From the NCBI GenBank assembly GCA_019722365.1, contig JADFUC010001833.1, forward strand, positions 620,001-684,000: a DNA stretch of 64,000 nt, read 5' to 3'. Within the stretch, counting starts at the first letter, position 1. Each line of letters begins with the position of its first letter. Position numbers and translations under genes: made by a program. Shown piece by piece: positions 27,243-39,791 of the stretch. The stretch is from Lithospermum erythrorhizon (lineage: Eukaryota; Streptophyta; Magnoliopsida; Boraginales; Boraginaceae). The notes below the pieces were generated by a model. The model saw only the letters and a program-made list of their open reading frames with translations. It had not been told where the DNA came from and made no database searches.

Positions 27243-27900
27243 ATGCATATTCTTTTGAAATAATATGCAATCTTTCATGCGTGCGTGTATCGCCGTGTTT
27301 CAGCCAGGTTGAGCCAGAAGCGGCTTTGTTTTTCTTTCATAAGTTCTTCGAGCAACCATTATCATCGAACAAAAATTCTTTAACACTTTTCAGCGAGGTT
27401 TGTGAAAGATGAATCGGTCCGTCCATGTTTGACTTTTTAAATTGTTCAAGGTAATAAGCCAAATCTAATTTGGTAAACTTCTACGTCGTCGCTTGAAAAG
27501 ATTTAAATCGTCTTAACCTCTCTCAAATAATTCGGGATGATCGTCAAAATCTTATACAATATCCGTAGTATTTCTTCTGCGTTATCCTTACGCCTACGTT
27601 CGTACTACCATCGTGTCGGCTATCGAACTTAAATCAGTGGACCTAGAATCTGACTTTCATCATGATTTGTCCAAACAGAATACCAGTTTGTATGCAATAT
27701 TAATTCACATGCTCAAATGCTTTCTTCGATTCGTCTCGTCTTGTACTTAGATTTTTAAAACTTCAACCAAAGGGCGTGGAATGAGCTTTACATCCTTGAC
27801 ATTTATTATAGCAAGCCTTGATAAACTCCTTTACACCGTTTCATACTCTTTGTGACAAGCGATCGGCAACCCGTCAATTTCGATCCATAATTAGTTCTTC
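27243..27900 (-). pseudogene. CACTA TNP2-like transposase remnant, N-terminal half
   Basis: On the minus strand, in order and with frameshifts, one can read a transposase-associated domain (NGVKEFIKACYNKCQGCKAH, then KNLSTRRDE and CIQTGILFGQ). Next come DFDDHPELFERG, a LNNLKSQTWTDRFIF segment and IHARMKDCILFQKNMH. The last corresponds to the conserved IHACPNDCILFRKE of TNP2. Coding homology stops at the ATGCAT that borders the inserted block and resumes at 24420. Confidence 0.7.
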
Positions 27901-28975
27901 TGAATATGAATAATGAATTACCTGAGCCAATTAAACATCATATACTAACAAACATAGCCAGCGATTACGAAACATAAATCATATACATCTTGAGTACTTG
28001 AAGCTATGCGATTGACTAAAAGTGGATAATCATAAGCGAACAAACTTTTATATAAAGAATGGTCGTGATCATATATGAACAACTTTTTATACAAAAGGAA
28101 TAATCAAATAAATAACTAAAACAACAAAATTAACTTTTCGATTACCGAAAGCAGGTAAATCTCACCTTCGTATCAACGGATAACTACGTCAAATGAACCA
28201 AAATGATCAAATAAACCGAAAAATAACAAAATTAACTTCACGATTCTTCAAGCAGTTAAAACCGCACCTTTAGGTCGCTAACTAAACCAAAATCATCAAA
28301 TAATAAATCAAAAAACAACGAAATTCACCGACAATCATCAAATAAACCTCGAAAGTAACAACACCAACTTCTAATTACTCAAAAAACAGATAAAAATCAA
28401 ATCTTTAGATCATAAAACTCAAATAACCCAGGTATAATTAAGCGCCATTTTGATTATCATAGCGATTAATTTAGCGGCGGTTGAAACTATATATACATTT
28501 TGATTAATATAGCGATTAAAAAAATAAAAAAATAAAACTAAAAAATGAAATAATAAATATTAAAAAAGATAAAAAATAAAAAAATAAAACTAAAAAATAA
28601 TAAATAATATTAAAAATGAAACTAGTTACACATGAGTTGGTAGTGCGGCCGGAGGTGGGGGGAAGCGCGGCGTGGGAGGCTTTTCGGTGATGTGGGGTTG
28701 TTTTTGAGGGAGGAGTAGAAACTTGAGGGGAGAGCTGACGTGGGGAGGAGTTAGGTGTGGAGGCCGGAGGGTGAGGGAGGCTGAGCGACCTTGAGGAAGA
28801 GGAAGGGGGGCTGATAGGCATGTTTTATTGTTATTATTTATTTATTTTTAATAATTTTCTTCTGAAGCGCCACTAAGCTTTCACTAAATTTAGAGGGGTG
28901 CTTTCTCTACTTGCTTAGAGAGGCGTTTTTCGTTAAATGTTCTTTAAGTAAGTGCCCTCAATTTTTTTTGTAATG
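27901..28975 (-). mobile_element. 5' region and terminus of the CACTA element
   Basis: Upstream of the TNP2 remnant (minus sense) the DNA contains repeated GCGCCA/GCGGCGG/GCGATTAA words (28440-28520 and 28860-28950), as expected of CACTA subterminal repeats. It also holds a G-rich block (28640-28810). It ends at 28962-28975 with plus-strand TTTTTTTTGTAATG, i.e. minus-strand CATTACAAAAAAAA, one transition away from the canonical CACTACAAAA terminus. The opposite terminus was not found. Confidence 0.45.
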
Positions 28976-31317
28976 ATTGTAGTCTCCAGGAATTTCAACT
29001 TTAACATTTATATATATTATCTAAAAAACATATTATTATAGGGGGACTAAGCTTCAATATTACCTCTATTTATGTTATTATTATTGACCAATTCCTCATC
29101 AATTTACTCAAAAACAATAACATTCACATATATACCCTGTGCATTCGTTATTTACTATTCTTGGAATGTATCTAGAAGATAACATAACAGAAGAGATTAG
29201 TCACTATATTTGAAATCGTTTCTTTGAAGCATTCCGAGCATTTATTTAGAGTTAAGTTACGTTTGACTAAAAATTGGCAGCATAAAGTCAAAGCGATCAT
29301 GTGGAAGGAAGTTAGAAAGGCCTAACATTCTGGAAATGAAATCTGATGATGAAGCAAAACACGAATGCATTTTATGTATATACTCTTTCCTAAAAGTCGT
29401 AATAATAACTACTGAACAAGTCGTTGATTACCAATAGCAGATTAGAACATTTCTTGTCTTGATTTATATGCTTGATATATAAGTATACATTCACATGGAA
29501 TAAGCATTAGGTGCATCAAATTCTTGATAAATTAGGAATTACTCCGTAATAAACACACCAAAAAAGGAAGAACAATCCTCATAATAAACAATTTGGACCT
29601 AGAGTAGTAATACAAGTTCAAAAATTGCTAAAATGACAATGTTGTGGAGTGTAGTATTTACCAATTTTAGGTCTCCACCAGCCTTTGTTGTCTATATTGA
29701 TGACAGAAGACTTTTGACATTTCTAGGACTAATATGCATGTGCATCATTTCTCCTAAAAGTTATAATAGGAGATGAAAAAAATTAAAAATTAATAAAATG
29801 ATAATTTTTGTTTCACCAAATAAATTGAGTCATAAAAATTTACCACATCTGCCAGAATTTGTCTGCTTCCTTATATTATTTATCTCTTCTTTTTCATTAT
29901 TGAAATACTTGATTTTTATGTTTTGGGTGAATAATAGGGAAACTGTTAAAGTACATATATAAAAAATTAGACCCTAAAATAAAATCTTAAAAAAAAAGTG
30001 ATTAGTGCATTTTAGACAAAATTTTAGAGAGGCGATCTTAACATGTCCCTAAAAACTATAATATAAGGATAGAAAAAAAGCCAAAATGGATAAAATGATC
30101 TTTTTATTTCTTACTAGAAAATAGCTTGAGCCCCCCAAAAAATTTGCCTTGTTTCCACGGAATTTGTTAAAAGTTCCTATAATATTTTCTCATACTTAAC
30201 TTTTGCACATTAATGAAAATCTTAAATACCACGATTTTTATATATTTTGGAGTGAACCAAGGAAAATTAAAGTACATACATAAAAAACTAACCCAAAAAT
30301 TAAGAAAAAGTGATGATTTGGGTGTATTTTAGAAAATTTTAGGGGGAGGCGATAATGCGTATCAGCATATTTTTTTAGGGGTTGATTTTTATGTATGTCT
30401 TTAGCAGCTTCGCAGTATTACGACCCATTATTGAAAAATAATGGGAGAGCATAATTTATGGGATGGTAAATAATTTTATGAGAGCTGACTTATTTTAGGG
30501 GGTTGAAAAGGCACCATTTTTTTATTTTAGTGATTCCCGGCCTATTTAGCTTTAATGGAGGTGATCTTGTACTCTAGGCCAATAAGTATGTTTTTGGATT
30601 AGGGTGAAATGAGGGGAGGGTAAGAAAAATAGGAAGGTTAATTAATCGAGGTGAATTGATATTAATATTTTAAAATATTGTTGAGTAATTTTTAATTTTT
30701 TAGGTGAATGGAGATGACTAAGGAAGAAACATTAGTCCCTTCATTTGTCTTTATTAGGGAGTTTTTGTCATTTTAAAAATATTTTAATCAAAATATTTTG
30801 GTGTGCATGGAGGAAAAATAAAATATGAGAGTTGAACTTAAATTTTTTTTAAAGATTATACAATGTCAAACACCCCTAACAAAAGAGATGAAAAAAATTA
30901 TTAATATTTGTTTCAATTACCCTAATTTTAAGGAAAAATGAGATGAATAAAAAGGTTCGTTAAATTCATTCAAAAACAAACAGGGCCACAAGTAGTTTTT
31001 TAGCCTTATAATGAAAGGGTTCATCTTATTATGAAGGTGATCTATTAAGGTGTTCCTTTTATTGTCCATTATTGACCACAATGCATGGCCCTTGCAGAAA
31101 ATGTCAAAGCACATGGTTTAATTTCTTTCCCTTTTTTATATTCTCTTTCAGTTTTTTAGTTGTCATTCAAGAAAAAAAAAATATTTTAAAATATTTATCA
31201 TTTTAGAATTTAATACAACATTTAATTAGTTTTTTTAAAGCCCCTATTTAATGTAATAAAAACATTTAATATCGATACATTACCGTTAAATTGTTATTGA
31301 TTTAAGCAATTAAAGAC

Positions 31318-31360
<43 letters not shown>

Positions 31361-32800
31361 CAATTTTTAATTAAGTTCTTGAATTAGTCGAAAAAAGTTA
31401 GGATGTCAAAATTTAAAAAGAAATGGAGAAGTACTTTTTTACAATGTTTTGTTTCTAATATCTGAACTATGATAAAGTCAAAACAAAATGATCCTTTTCT
31501 TGTATCTTCTCTACTTGTGGGGAGCAAATTAACCTAATCATGCACTTATTTGACGAATCTTACAACGTCAGATTTCAAGAAGCAGCCAAATAAATAAAGA
31601 TATACATATACATTGGAGGAATTAAGGAGGGGCAGAGATAGTCGTCGCAACTCCTAATATTTTAAAAATATCTAATTCAATTAATCATATTTTCAAAAAA
31701 TTATATTTATTTTTTTTAAACTTATATTGTTCGTTTCTTCTAAATTTTTAATTTTTTCTTATATATAATATTAGTTAAGTTATTTGTGCTTGTTATATAA
31801 AAATTCTAATTTCATCATCTCCTTGTACAAAAATCTTAATTCTATAAATATATATATATATATATTCACCTGTTACGTTCCTCAAAAAGAATTTTAAAAA
31901 AATATGATAATAATAGCATATCACAATATTTTTAAAGAAGATCCCACTTAGAGATGAAGAAAGTATATCATACCATTAAATTATATTTTTCACATTATAG
32001 ACATTTCAATTCTTCTAAGTTGAAATTTTGAACTTTTCAAGAGTAAATTAAATTAGGATAGATAGCATTTAACTACTGAATTGAAGCTACAAATTGCATT
32101 TGTTTAATTTCTCAGTCATATGTACCTCAATTAAGAGATGCATAACTCATGTCAGCCCCAGGAGAAATATATATAAGAGAACCATCATGCGATGTGTTTG
32201 ATTAGTTAGGGGCTTGAGAACCTCTTTTAAAAGCCAATTTAAATAAAGGAATTACATTAATGACCGAGCCATGGCAAATGAAACAGCTACGATCACGTCT
32301 TGCTTGGCTGGCTTCTTTCTGGAATTAAGCGTATGTCCGGAGCTATCCTTTCCTTTTTCTTTGTTGATACGATAGCATCATGTACTCATTATTATGTTCT
32401 AGAAACAATAATAATCAACAAGCAGATCCTAAAGTAAAAAAATGTGCATACATGTTTGAATAAGCAAATGTAAAGCTCAAATATAGGTACACAGAAATTC
32501 CTAAAATAACACTCAAGAATCGATGGATTCTGCCTAAAATAAAATAATTGGCAATTGATAGTTACTCGATACAAACATTCAAGCAATTCTTTAATATTTC
32601 AATGGGGAATCTTTCCCACGCACCCTCCCAAGTGCAACCGGACATCTTGCATTGCTTCAAATAATAAGTTTTACAGATACAATTTGAAATAATGAAATTT
32701 AATTAATGCTTTCCTATATTTTTTATTTCTAATAATAAATTACTAATTATAGACATCGAAAATTTATCAGAAATAATTAAATTGATTAAGGCAGATTAAT
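28976..32800. other. AT-rich intergenic DNA with a decayed tandem repeat
   Basis: At 29780-30420 two copies of a roughly 320-bp unit can be traced. TTAAAGTACATA...AAAAAACTA...TTTTAG...GAGGCGAT occurs at 29946-30035 and again at 30267-30355. A (TA)n run lies at 31321-31354. Open frames at 30917-31114 and 32392-32586 are AT-rich and unassigned. No gene is supported. Confidence 0.5.
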
Positions 32801-35700
32801 CGAGGATTAATTAAGATGAACGGCTAAAGAATGTACGTGGTGATTAGGGTTCTCGGTCAAACCACAAATTCAAATCAAACTCTCGGATGAGCAGGGTTCA
32901 TTAAATCAAGCTCCACAGAGTTGTCGAAGTCGAAGAATAAAGAGGGGTTTACACTTAATTAACCACACAGATTGAACTTCGAGAAATAGGGTTCTAGAGA
33001 AAGCTTGATCTGGCGTTAAATGCGAATAAAATTAAGGGCTCGAAGACCTAATTATTGATCGAACTTCGGCCGAGCAGGACGTTCAGAAACTCCACGTGTG
33101 GCTCGAAATGAAGAATCATAAACCACGAGGTTTTAAAATAAAGAACTCATGAGTTTTGTGGTCCAAAATCAAGAATTTCCATGATTGTAGTTCAAAATCG
33201 ACACTCAGAAGTTGTGTGGTGTAAAATCGAGGCTCAGGTCGGGGATCGATATAAAAATGCTTTTGACCTAAAAAAGAACCCGGAACCTTCTTGAAAATCT
33301 CGAGGCCCACTATAATTGTTACTTGGCCGCCCAAGAAAGATTCAAATTATCCCAAGCCGGTCGAGATCTTTGCGCCAAGTGGCCGTACGTCGGAAAGAGA
33401 AGCATTTGAGGCCAAAAACCTATAAATACCCCCGTTTGTGACCAAATCATCCGCAATTCAATCAAAATTCCCACCAAAAAATATACACAAAAACCTCACG
33501 AGAAAATTCATAGAATGATGCATGAAATTTTTTAAGTTAAATCTTTGAAGACATGGCGAGAAAGCAGCGTGGTATTTGGAAAACACCAGGGTAGCCTGCT
33601 AAGCGCCTAAAATTAAGGATTATTGCACAAAGCGCGTAATCCTTGAGGATGAGCGAAATCGATGAGAATGCGGCCGTAAGATTCGCGAAGCAGCCGAATA
33701 TTCGAGGATTAAGGCTATATAGCGCGATTATTCGCCAAACTTGGATGAACACTTGATAAATTTCGGGTTTAATTCATGAAATCCTAGATATAGGAATAAG
33801 TGAGCATTTCGGTCTACATAATTTGGATTATAGGCGGAAAGCAACGTTCTTAAGGCCAATTTTTAAATACAGTTGATCGGTATCATCAGCCAAGGTTGGA
33901 ATGTTCGCGCTTTATGCGATCGTCGCTCTGACAACCAATTTGCTAAGGCCGTTGTAGTAAAAGCTAGAAGTGACGTAACTTCATGGCTTAAATCCGTGAG
34001 CGAATCTCGCTAATGGTGGAAATCAATGAAATTGATTCACTTTTATTATGTCGTTGCGACGATTGTGTATCAATTCATTTACGGGTTGGTTAAATGTGAT
34101 TCTTGGAACAGTGTTCACCTTAGTAATTGTATTACTAGTTTGGGTTCATGATAATTTAAGGGATTATGGCGATTCTTCGTCTTGTTCATTAATCGTTATA
34201 ATAGTAATTGGTCAATTATTATTATTATACAAGCTTTACTAATATCACGAGCCTAGAAGTCGCTACGTAGTGACGTTGGATTATATTTCGTATGTAAATT
34301 AAAGCTACATTGCTAAATTGAGAGTTGATTGTAATCACTTGAATATTTCTCAATTAGGAATTTTACATTAATAATATAAAATATAAATTGGATGAACCGA
34401 ATTAATTAATTAGTCAATTGAATTAGTCGATGAATTGGACCAGGCTTGTTAATAACTGTTAGTTACTATTAACTTGACTTGTTAGTGTTTGATTTTACTT
34501 AACGGTTTAATTAAATTAAACGGGCTGGCTCATTAACTATTCGGTTGGGCTTTAGGTTTAATAATATAATTAAACTAAAACCTAATCATAATGAAATGAT
34601 TAGCCAATCATTTTGTAAGATGAAAATGCTCCACCATTTTCATGAAGAGGCCGTGTGCTCTCAAAAAATGCAAAAAGAAATTTTTCATTTTTCATTCAAT
34701 CCAATCCTTTTTTGTTCTGAAACCTGAAGTGTAGGATTGACTCTGGTGATACTTGACCGACTAGAGGCACTACATTTGAAGTCTTTGAATAATGGAGAAC
34801 CAAAGGAGGCAGTGAAGATTTGGAGATAGACTTCGGTGACATCTCTGTAAATTCTTGTATTCATAATTGTTAATTATGTATTTTTAGATAATTTATATCA
34901 TTTTGAGATCACGGGATGTATAATTTGGTGTTTATCGCAAATGAAATTAATCTTGGGTCTGCTGTAAAATACCATTTCTACCCAATGACAATTTGATAAG
35001 GCCGTTGTAGTAGAAACAGAAAGCAGCTTGTTGTTTGGCAACACAACTTTGTTATCGCTTCATGCAATTTCGAAGGCTGGAGTTAATCTGAAATCAAGTG
35101 TCGTATCGAGGCATTAAGCTCATCAAAGGCAGCGGTATCTCAGCCGCGAAGTCCTTGCTTGAGTGAGCGCCAAATCGAGAAGTGCAATGAGAGGTACATA
35201 AAACATCCAATACAGAATGCACGGTGGTGCTCAGAAAGCGAAGTCATACAAGGTTTGCGGTAAGTCATCCAGTAAAGTAGGCAGGAGATCAGTCAAGGCC
35301 GAGATTGATTAGTACATGACACGAGGGAATACTTGTTGTTAAGGGCTCACATTCGGGCCAGGATCACGGTCAGCCCGTCTCGAAGTCCGTCGAGGCCAGG
35401 GACGTCATCAGAAATTTCATGGGAAGCTTATCCAAATCAAATCGAAGCTCGAGCTCGAGTCGAAGCTCAACCTTACATCCAAATAAAATCCAAATCAAGA
35501 AGTTCAAACCAAATCAAGCTCGAATCCAAATCAAATCGAGAACTACATCGAATCGGAAATCAATTTCGAAGTCAGCAAGTCAGACACATCTATGAAATCG
35601 TCGACAAGCGCTTAGAATCCATGGTTAGACGGTAATCCTGCTTGATTGTCGCGCATGCGGCGAGGAATTTTATACGGGTTTTTATTTTGTACCCCTATCA
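32801..35700. repeat. Probable decayed LTR-retroelement tract
   Basis: GC-richer DNA with a TATA-like CTATAAATACCCC at about 33420, followed by CA-rich sequence, as in the U3/R part of an LTR. A string close to GACAATTTG.TAAGGCCGTTGTAGTA occurs twice, at about 33931-33962 and 34986-35014, 1.05 kb apart. The segment at 35430-35560 is a degenerate tandem of AAATC/CGAGCTC words, which creates the Arg/Ser-rich open frame 35333-35635. No integrase or reverse transcriptase was read. Confidence 0.35.
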
Positions 35701-36370
35701 TAAATAATAAAAATTCTTTTTTCCATTACACTCATGATTCTTAATATTACGGAGTATTATATATAACATAAAGATTATGGGCAATGCAAATGAATTATAT
35801 GTAATACAATAAGTCAAATTCGAAAAAATTATCATTGCATTATGCATGAATTATTGGACAATACTGCAATAGTAATACTTGATAATAATCTAGCTAATTG
35901 AAGATAGAAAAACTCACCAATGTGAACAACGGAATAAACTGTATGTTACTCTACATTGTAATGAATTTTATAAAATTACATATTGCAAAAGTAGTGTATG
36001 TAGGCTACTATATACTTATCTATTTTAGTCCATTTTTTCCAAAGGAAACTAATAATGGTCTAAAACATCTAGATAATTAATTATAACAATAATAAATCTG
36101 AAGCTTCTTATATAGATATGCTGCTGAGTCGTTATTACTTACCATCATCTCAGGGACGAGTAAGTTACAAGTTTCTATCAATGATGATGAATCGATCCAT
36201 ATATAATTAACCCATTCAACAAAAGCCAATTTTTGGGTTATTAATTTATTTCTTGAATCTATATTGAAGTCCTCAAAATGACACTTGTAATAATAATGAA
36301 CATTAAAATAGCAAAGACCAGTTCGTTGGCATAATAAATAATAACGATAATAATATCTAAGCCATGGGAC
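35701..36370. other. AT-rich intergenic DNA, distal NAC promoter
   Basis: No gene. A small open frame at 35898-36080 is AT-rich and unassigned. Confidence 0.4.
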
Positions 36371-36374
36371 GATA

Positions 36375-36458
36375 AGTCAAGACTCATGCAAGACTTGACC
36401 CCAAAAGGCTAATAAATGGTCAAACTTTCTTTATTTCACTTGTCTTTGTGTATATATA
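36375..36458 (+). promoter_or_regulatory. Three W-boxes and TATA box of the NAC gene
   Basis: Three copies of the WRKY-binding W-box (TTGACY) lie within 49 bases: an inverted one at 36375-36380 (AGTCAA), a direct one at 36395-36400 (TTGACC) and an inverted one at 36418-36423 (GGTCAA). A TATATATATT run at 36451-36460 follows as the likely TATA box, about 220 bases before the chosen start codon. This suggests WRKY-dependent, stress-type induction. Confidence 0.6.
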
Positions 36459-36674
36459 TTTAGTATCAAGATCCTATATTTTTCAAACTTAGCTAATCAA
36501 TCAAGAATCAATTGAAGAGTGTGTGTTCACTCTTCATCTCTGATTTTCTTCTGGACAAAGAGGAGTCTATATATATATATATATATACACATATATATAG
36601 CCACATGCATAAAAAAGAGAAGATACATTTACAAAAAGCAAAGTATACTAAAAACAGAAGTTAATTATTATATA

Positions 36675-38401
36675 ATGGAAACAGAGAATATGAGGAGCAT
36701 AGATACATCTTCTTGTAAAGATGAGGAGGGAGATGGTGTTCCACTTCCAGGGTTTAGATTTCATCCAACAGATGAAGAACTTGTTGGGTTCTATCTAAGA
36801 AGGAAAGTTGAAAAAAGACCAATCAGTATTGAACTCATCAAGCAGATTGATATCTACAAATATGATCCTTGGGATCTTCCAAGTATGTCTCTTGTTATTT
36901 CTCTACTTTTCATGCTTATTCATACATCAAAAGTTTTGCATGGTACATACTTAGTTTTCGAGTTAAATAACTGCTTTCGGCCTTTTTATTGATCTGATGA
37001 GAATTCGAAATCAGAGATTTTATAAAAATTTATGGAGTATTTTCATATTTGGAAGACGTTTATACTTTCTTCGTTCGTTTTTTACTAACATATCTTGTGT
37101 TTTAAATAGTTTATCGTGACACATGTAGTACTTGATAGTAATAAGTGCAGAAAAGTTTGATTTGGGTTTTTGAGTGGAACATTGTACTAAAGAGGAAAAA
37201 AATGTTTCTTTTTCATCTAGTAGCAAACGTTTTCTAAGCTCAATTTTGTAGTAGTGTCAACATTGAGTATTTTCCAAATTGGATGTATAAAATTGAACTA
37301 ATAATATGCAAAAAATAATATTGAAATATTTTACTCACTAACATAAAAATAAAATTTATTTTTCAGGAGGTAGTAATATGGGAGAAAGAGATTGGTATTT
37401 CTATTGCAAACGAGGAAGAAAATACAGGAATAGTGCAAGGCCTAATAGAGTGACTGGCTCTGGATTTTGGAAAGCAACTGGTATAGATAAACCTATATAT
37501 TCCAACAATGGAGAATGCATTGGCCTCAAGAAATCATTGGTTTATTATCTTGGAAGTGCTGGAAAAGGCTCCAAAACTGATTGGATGATGCATGAGTTCA
37601 GGCTTCCAATTGATCAAGACTTGAAATTCAACTCAAATATTGGTGCAAATACTATACCTCAAGAAGCTGTAAGCAATATTCATATATATATGTGTGTGTT
37701 ATCTGTTTTGGTTGCATTGAATATTTTGTTTGATGCAAGCAATTGGAAACCCAATTAGAGTGATGTCCATGTTACGTTAGATGCCAAAAACATAATTTAA
37801 TGTCTAAAGTGGAGAGTGACTTATCGATATATATGGTTTCCGAAAGTGATTAAGTTGCATTGTGAACCTTATTATTAGTTGTAACGTATCATTTTTTTTT
37901 TGTTAAAATTAAAGATGATTATGTTTTTAATTGTGATGTGTTTGACAGGAAGTGTGGACATTATGTAGAATTTTGAAGCGGAATGTATCAGCCAAGAGAC
38001 ATCTTCAAGTTACACCAGCAAGCTCCAAAACAAACAGTTTAGAATCTGATCATTGCAACAATGAGAGGAGGATTAAACAAACTAATTACATTAGTTTTGA
38101 TAATGTTGCTAATACTCCTCTTATTTGGCAGAATAATGAGGAGATTAACATACCATTATCGACTAATCATGAAAGGAAACACTTGAGCATTTCAAATTAT
38201 CATCATCATCATCATGGTGATTTCATAAATAATCAGCAGTTTTATAACCACATTAGCTCAGCTACTTCCCAGCATCATGATCAGACTCCATCAAGTTCGT
38301 CTTATACCTCGAGCTTTATGAGTAGTACTCCAGATGTGAATGAGTTGGATGAGCTTAAATCAGTTGTGTATTTTGATTCAAATAATACATTTATTTTTTA
38401 A
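36675..38401 (+). CDS. NAC transcription factor, JUNGBRUNNEN1/NAC042-like
   Basis: A plant-specific DNA-binding regulator. Exons are 36675-36882, 37367-37668 and 37949-38401, giving 320 residues; splice phases fit exactly. The NAC domain runs from about residue 21 to 180 with all five subdomains: [91 protein letters not shown] followed by MMHEFRLP, and [14 protein letters not shown]. The C-terminal part is low-complexity, with a His run near residue 240, and ends with [12 protein letters not shown], resembling the WDELRSVID end of Arabidopsis JUB1 (ANAC042). That factor damps H2O2 signalling and extends longevity. The start at 36675 is preferred. An upstream in-frame ATG at 36519 would add 52 residues coded by a TA-rich leader, with no family counterpart. 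Confidence 0.92.
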
Positions 38402-38904
38402 TCCCACCATATGATTATGAACTAGTAGAGTGTGATTAACCTTGTTGTATTAGTGAGTAGTACATAGTAAATGTATGGTTAGCTTTGTGTGATACATAGT
38501 TCTATATAGATGATACTCTCCTGAATATGTTGTCCTAAATATTAGTGCATACTTTCTGTTATAAGAGATAATTGCATATAATATGAAGGGATGGAACTAT
38601 TTTCACTCCTATAAAAAAAAATCGACCATATGAATGCACGATCGATCATATATAATTATATATGCAAACATTATTAAAAGTCTATAAATTATTAACCAGT
38701 TTTACAACACCATAAAAATGAGTTTATAGTAGTCAAAATAATTTACTAACATTATTAAAAATCCATGAATTATCAATGTGTCACACAACATGCAAGATAT
38801 CATTTTGAAATAAATTAATAGTCTAATAAAATTAAAATATCAATCTAATATTTTTAGCTTAAACAATCTCTATCATATCATCAATGTCATAATATCAACA
38901 CCTT

Positions 38905-39335
38905 CTTTATCCAAAATCCCAAAATGTTGTCCATTTTCAGATACTTCAATAAGGTAACTATTAATTGAATACCCATCTTCAGTTTTGTGAATATATATTC
39001 AATTTCATATCAAAGATTGAACCTTTATGTTGTAATTTGTTTAGGATTTGAATTTCTTGATTTGTAATGATGATATGATGATGTAGTTTTGAAAGTTGCA
39101 TAATTATTTCCATTTCAGTTCTGATTTGATTTTTTTTTCTTGTCTAAAATCCTAAAATGTTGTCCATTTTCAGATATTGATATAAGGTAACTATTAATTG
39201 AATGCCCATCTTCAGTTTTGTCAATATGTATTCAATTTAATATCAAAAATTGAATCTTTATGGTGTAATTTGTTTAGGCTTTGAATTTCTTTATATATAA
39301 TGATGATTTGATGATGTAGTTATGCAATTTGCTCA
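38905..39335. repeat. Direct duplication, about 233-bp unit
   Basis: AAAATGTTGTCCATTTTCAG occurs at 38921 and again at 39154. The following 170 bases are parallel in both copies: AAGGTAACTATTAATTGAAT, CCCATCTTCAGTTTTG, GTAATTTGTTTAGG and ATGATGATGTAGTT. Confidence 0.85.
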
Positions 39336-39538
39336 AATCTATTATGATATGTAAATAAAGTAGCTAGTTTCAATAAGCTAGGATTACTATTTTTTGAATA
39401 ATTTATGAAATCTATAGCTAGATTGAATTTAGTTTTAAGAATGGTCTTTAGAAATGTTCATGTCATCGAAGGCTGGTTTTTTTAATGGCGAAATCAGTTA
39501 TGTGCGGAGTGTGATTATTGTAATGTTTATTCGCTTTA

Positions 39539-39791
39539 CTCCCTTCATCCCGTAAAGATTGTCTAGTTTTGAATTTTAATGGGTGGTTTTTTAAATTTTG
39601 AACTCAATTTATCGGTGTGTTGTATAATATTTGGTGAAAACTATGTTAGATGTTAGGATTTTTAATGTAATTTAGTATGAATGTGATAAGTTTGATTCAA
39701 AATAAAGTTATGTGATTCCATCAAGGCTTCAAAGTTTATTAATTTTGACCATTGAAAGTCAAATTATACAATCTTCATGGGATGGAGGGAA
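39539..39791. mobile_element. Stowaway-like MITE
   Basis: A 253-bp element with terminal inverted repeats: left CTCCCTTCATCCCGTAAAGA, right (reverse complement) TTCCCTCCATCCCATGAAGA, both continuing into TTGT. It is bordered by TA at 39537-39538 and 39792-39793, as in Tc1/mariner-derived Stowaway elements. It has no coding capacity. Confidence 0.85.

Noticed and set aside
28516..28821. Pro/Ser-rich 101-codon frame on the minus strand
   Set aside because: Low-complexity coding over a G-rich tract in the 5' part of a CACTA element, with a tail coded by an A-rich run; no support as a gene.
35333..35635. Arg/Ser-rich 100-codon frame
   Set aside because: Made by a degenerate short tandem repeat in an LTR-like tract.
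36519..36674. Upstream in-frame ATG extending the NAC protein by 52 residues
   Set aside because: The extension is coded by a TA-repeat leader ([10 protein letters not shown]), has no counterpart in NAC proteins, and the ATG at 36675 gives the normal family N-terminus.
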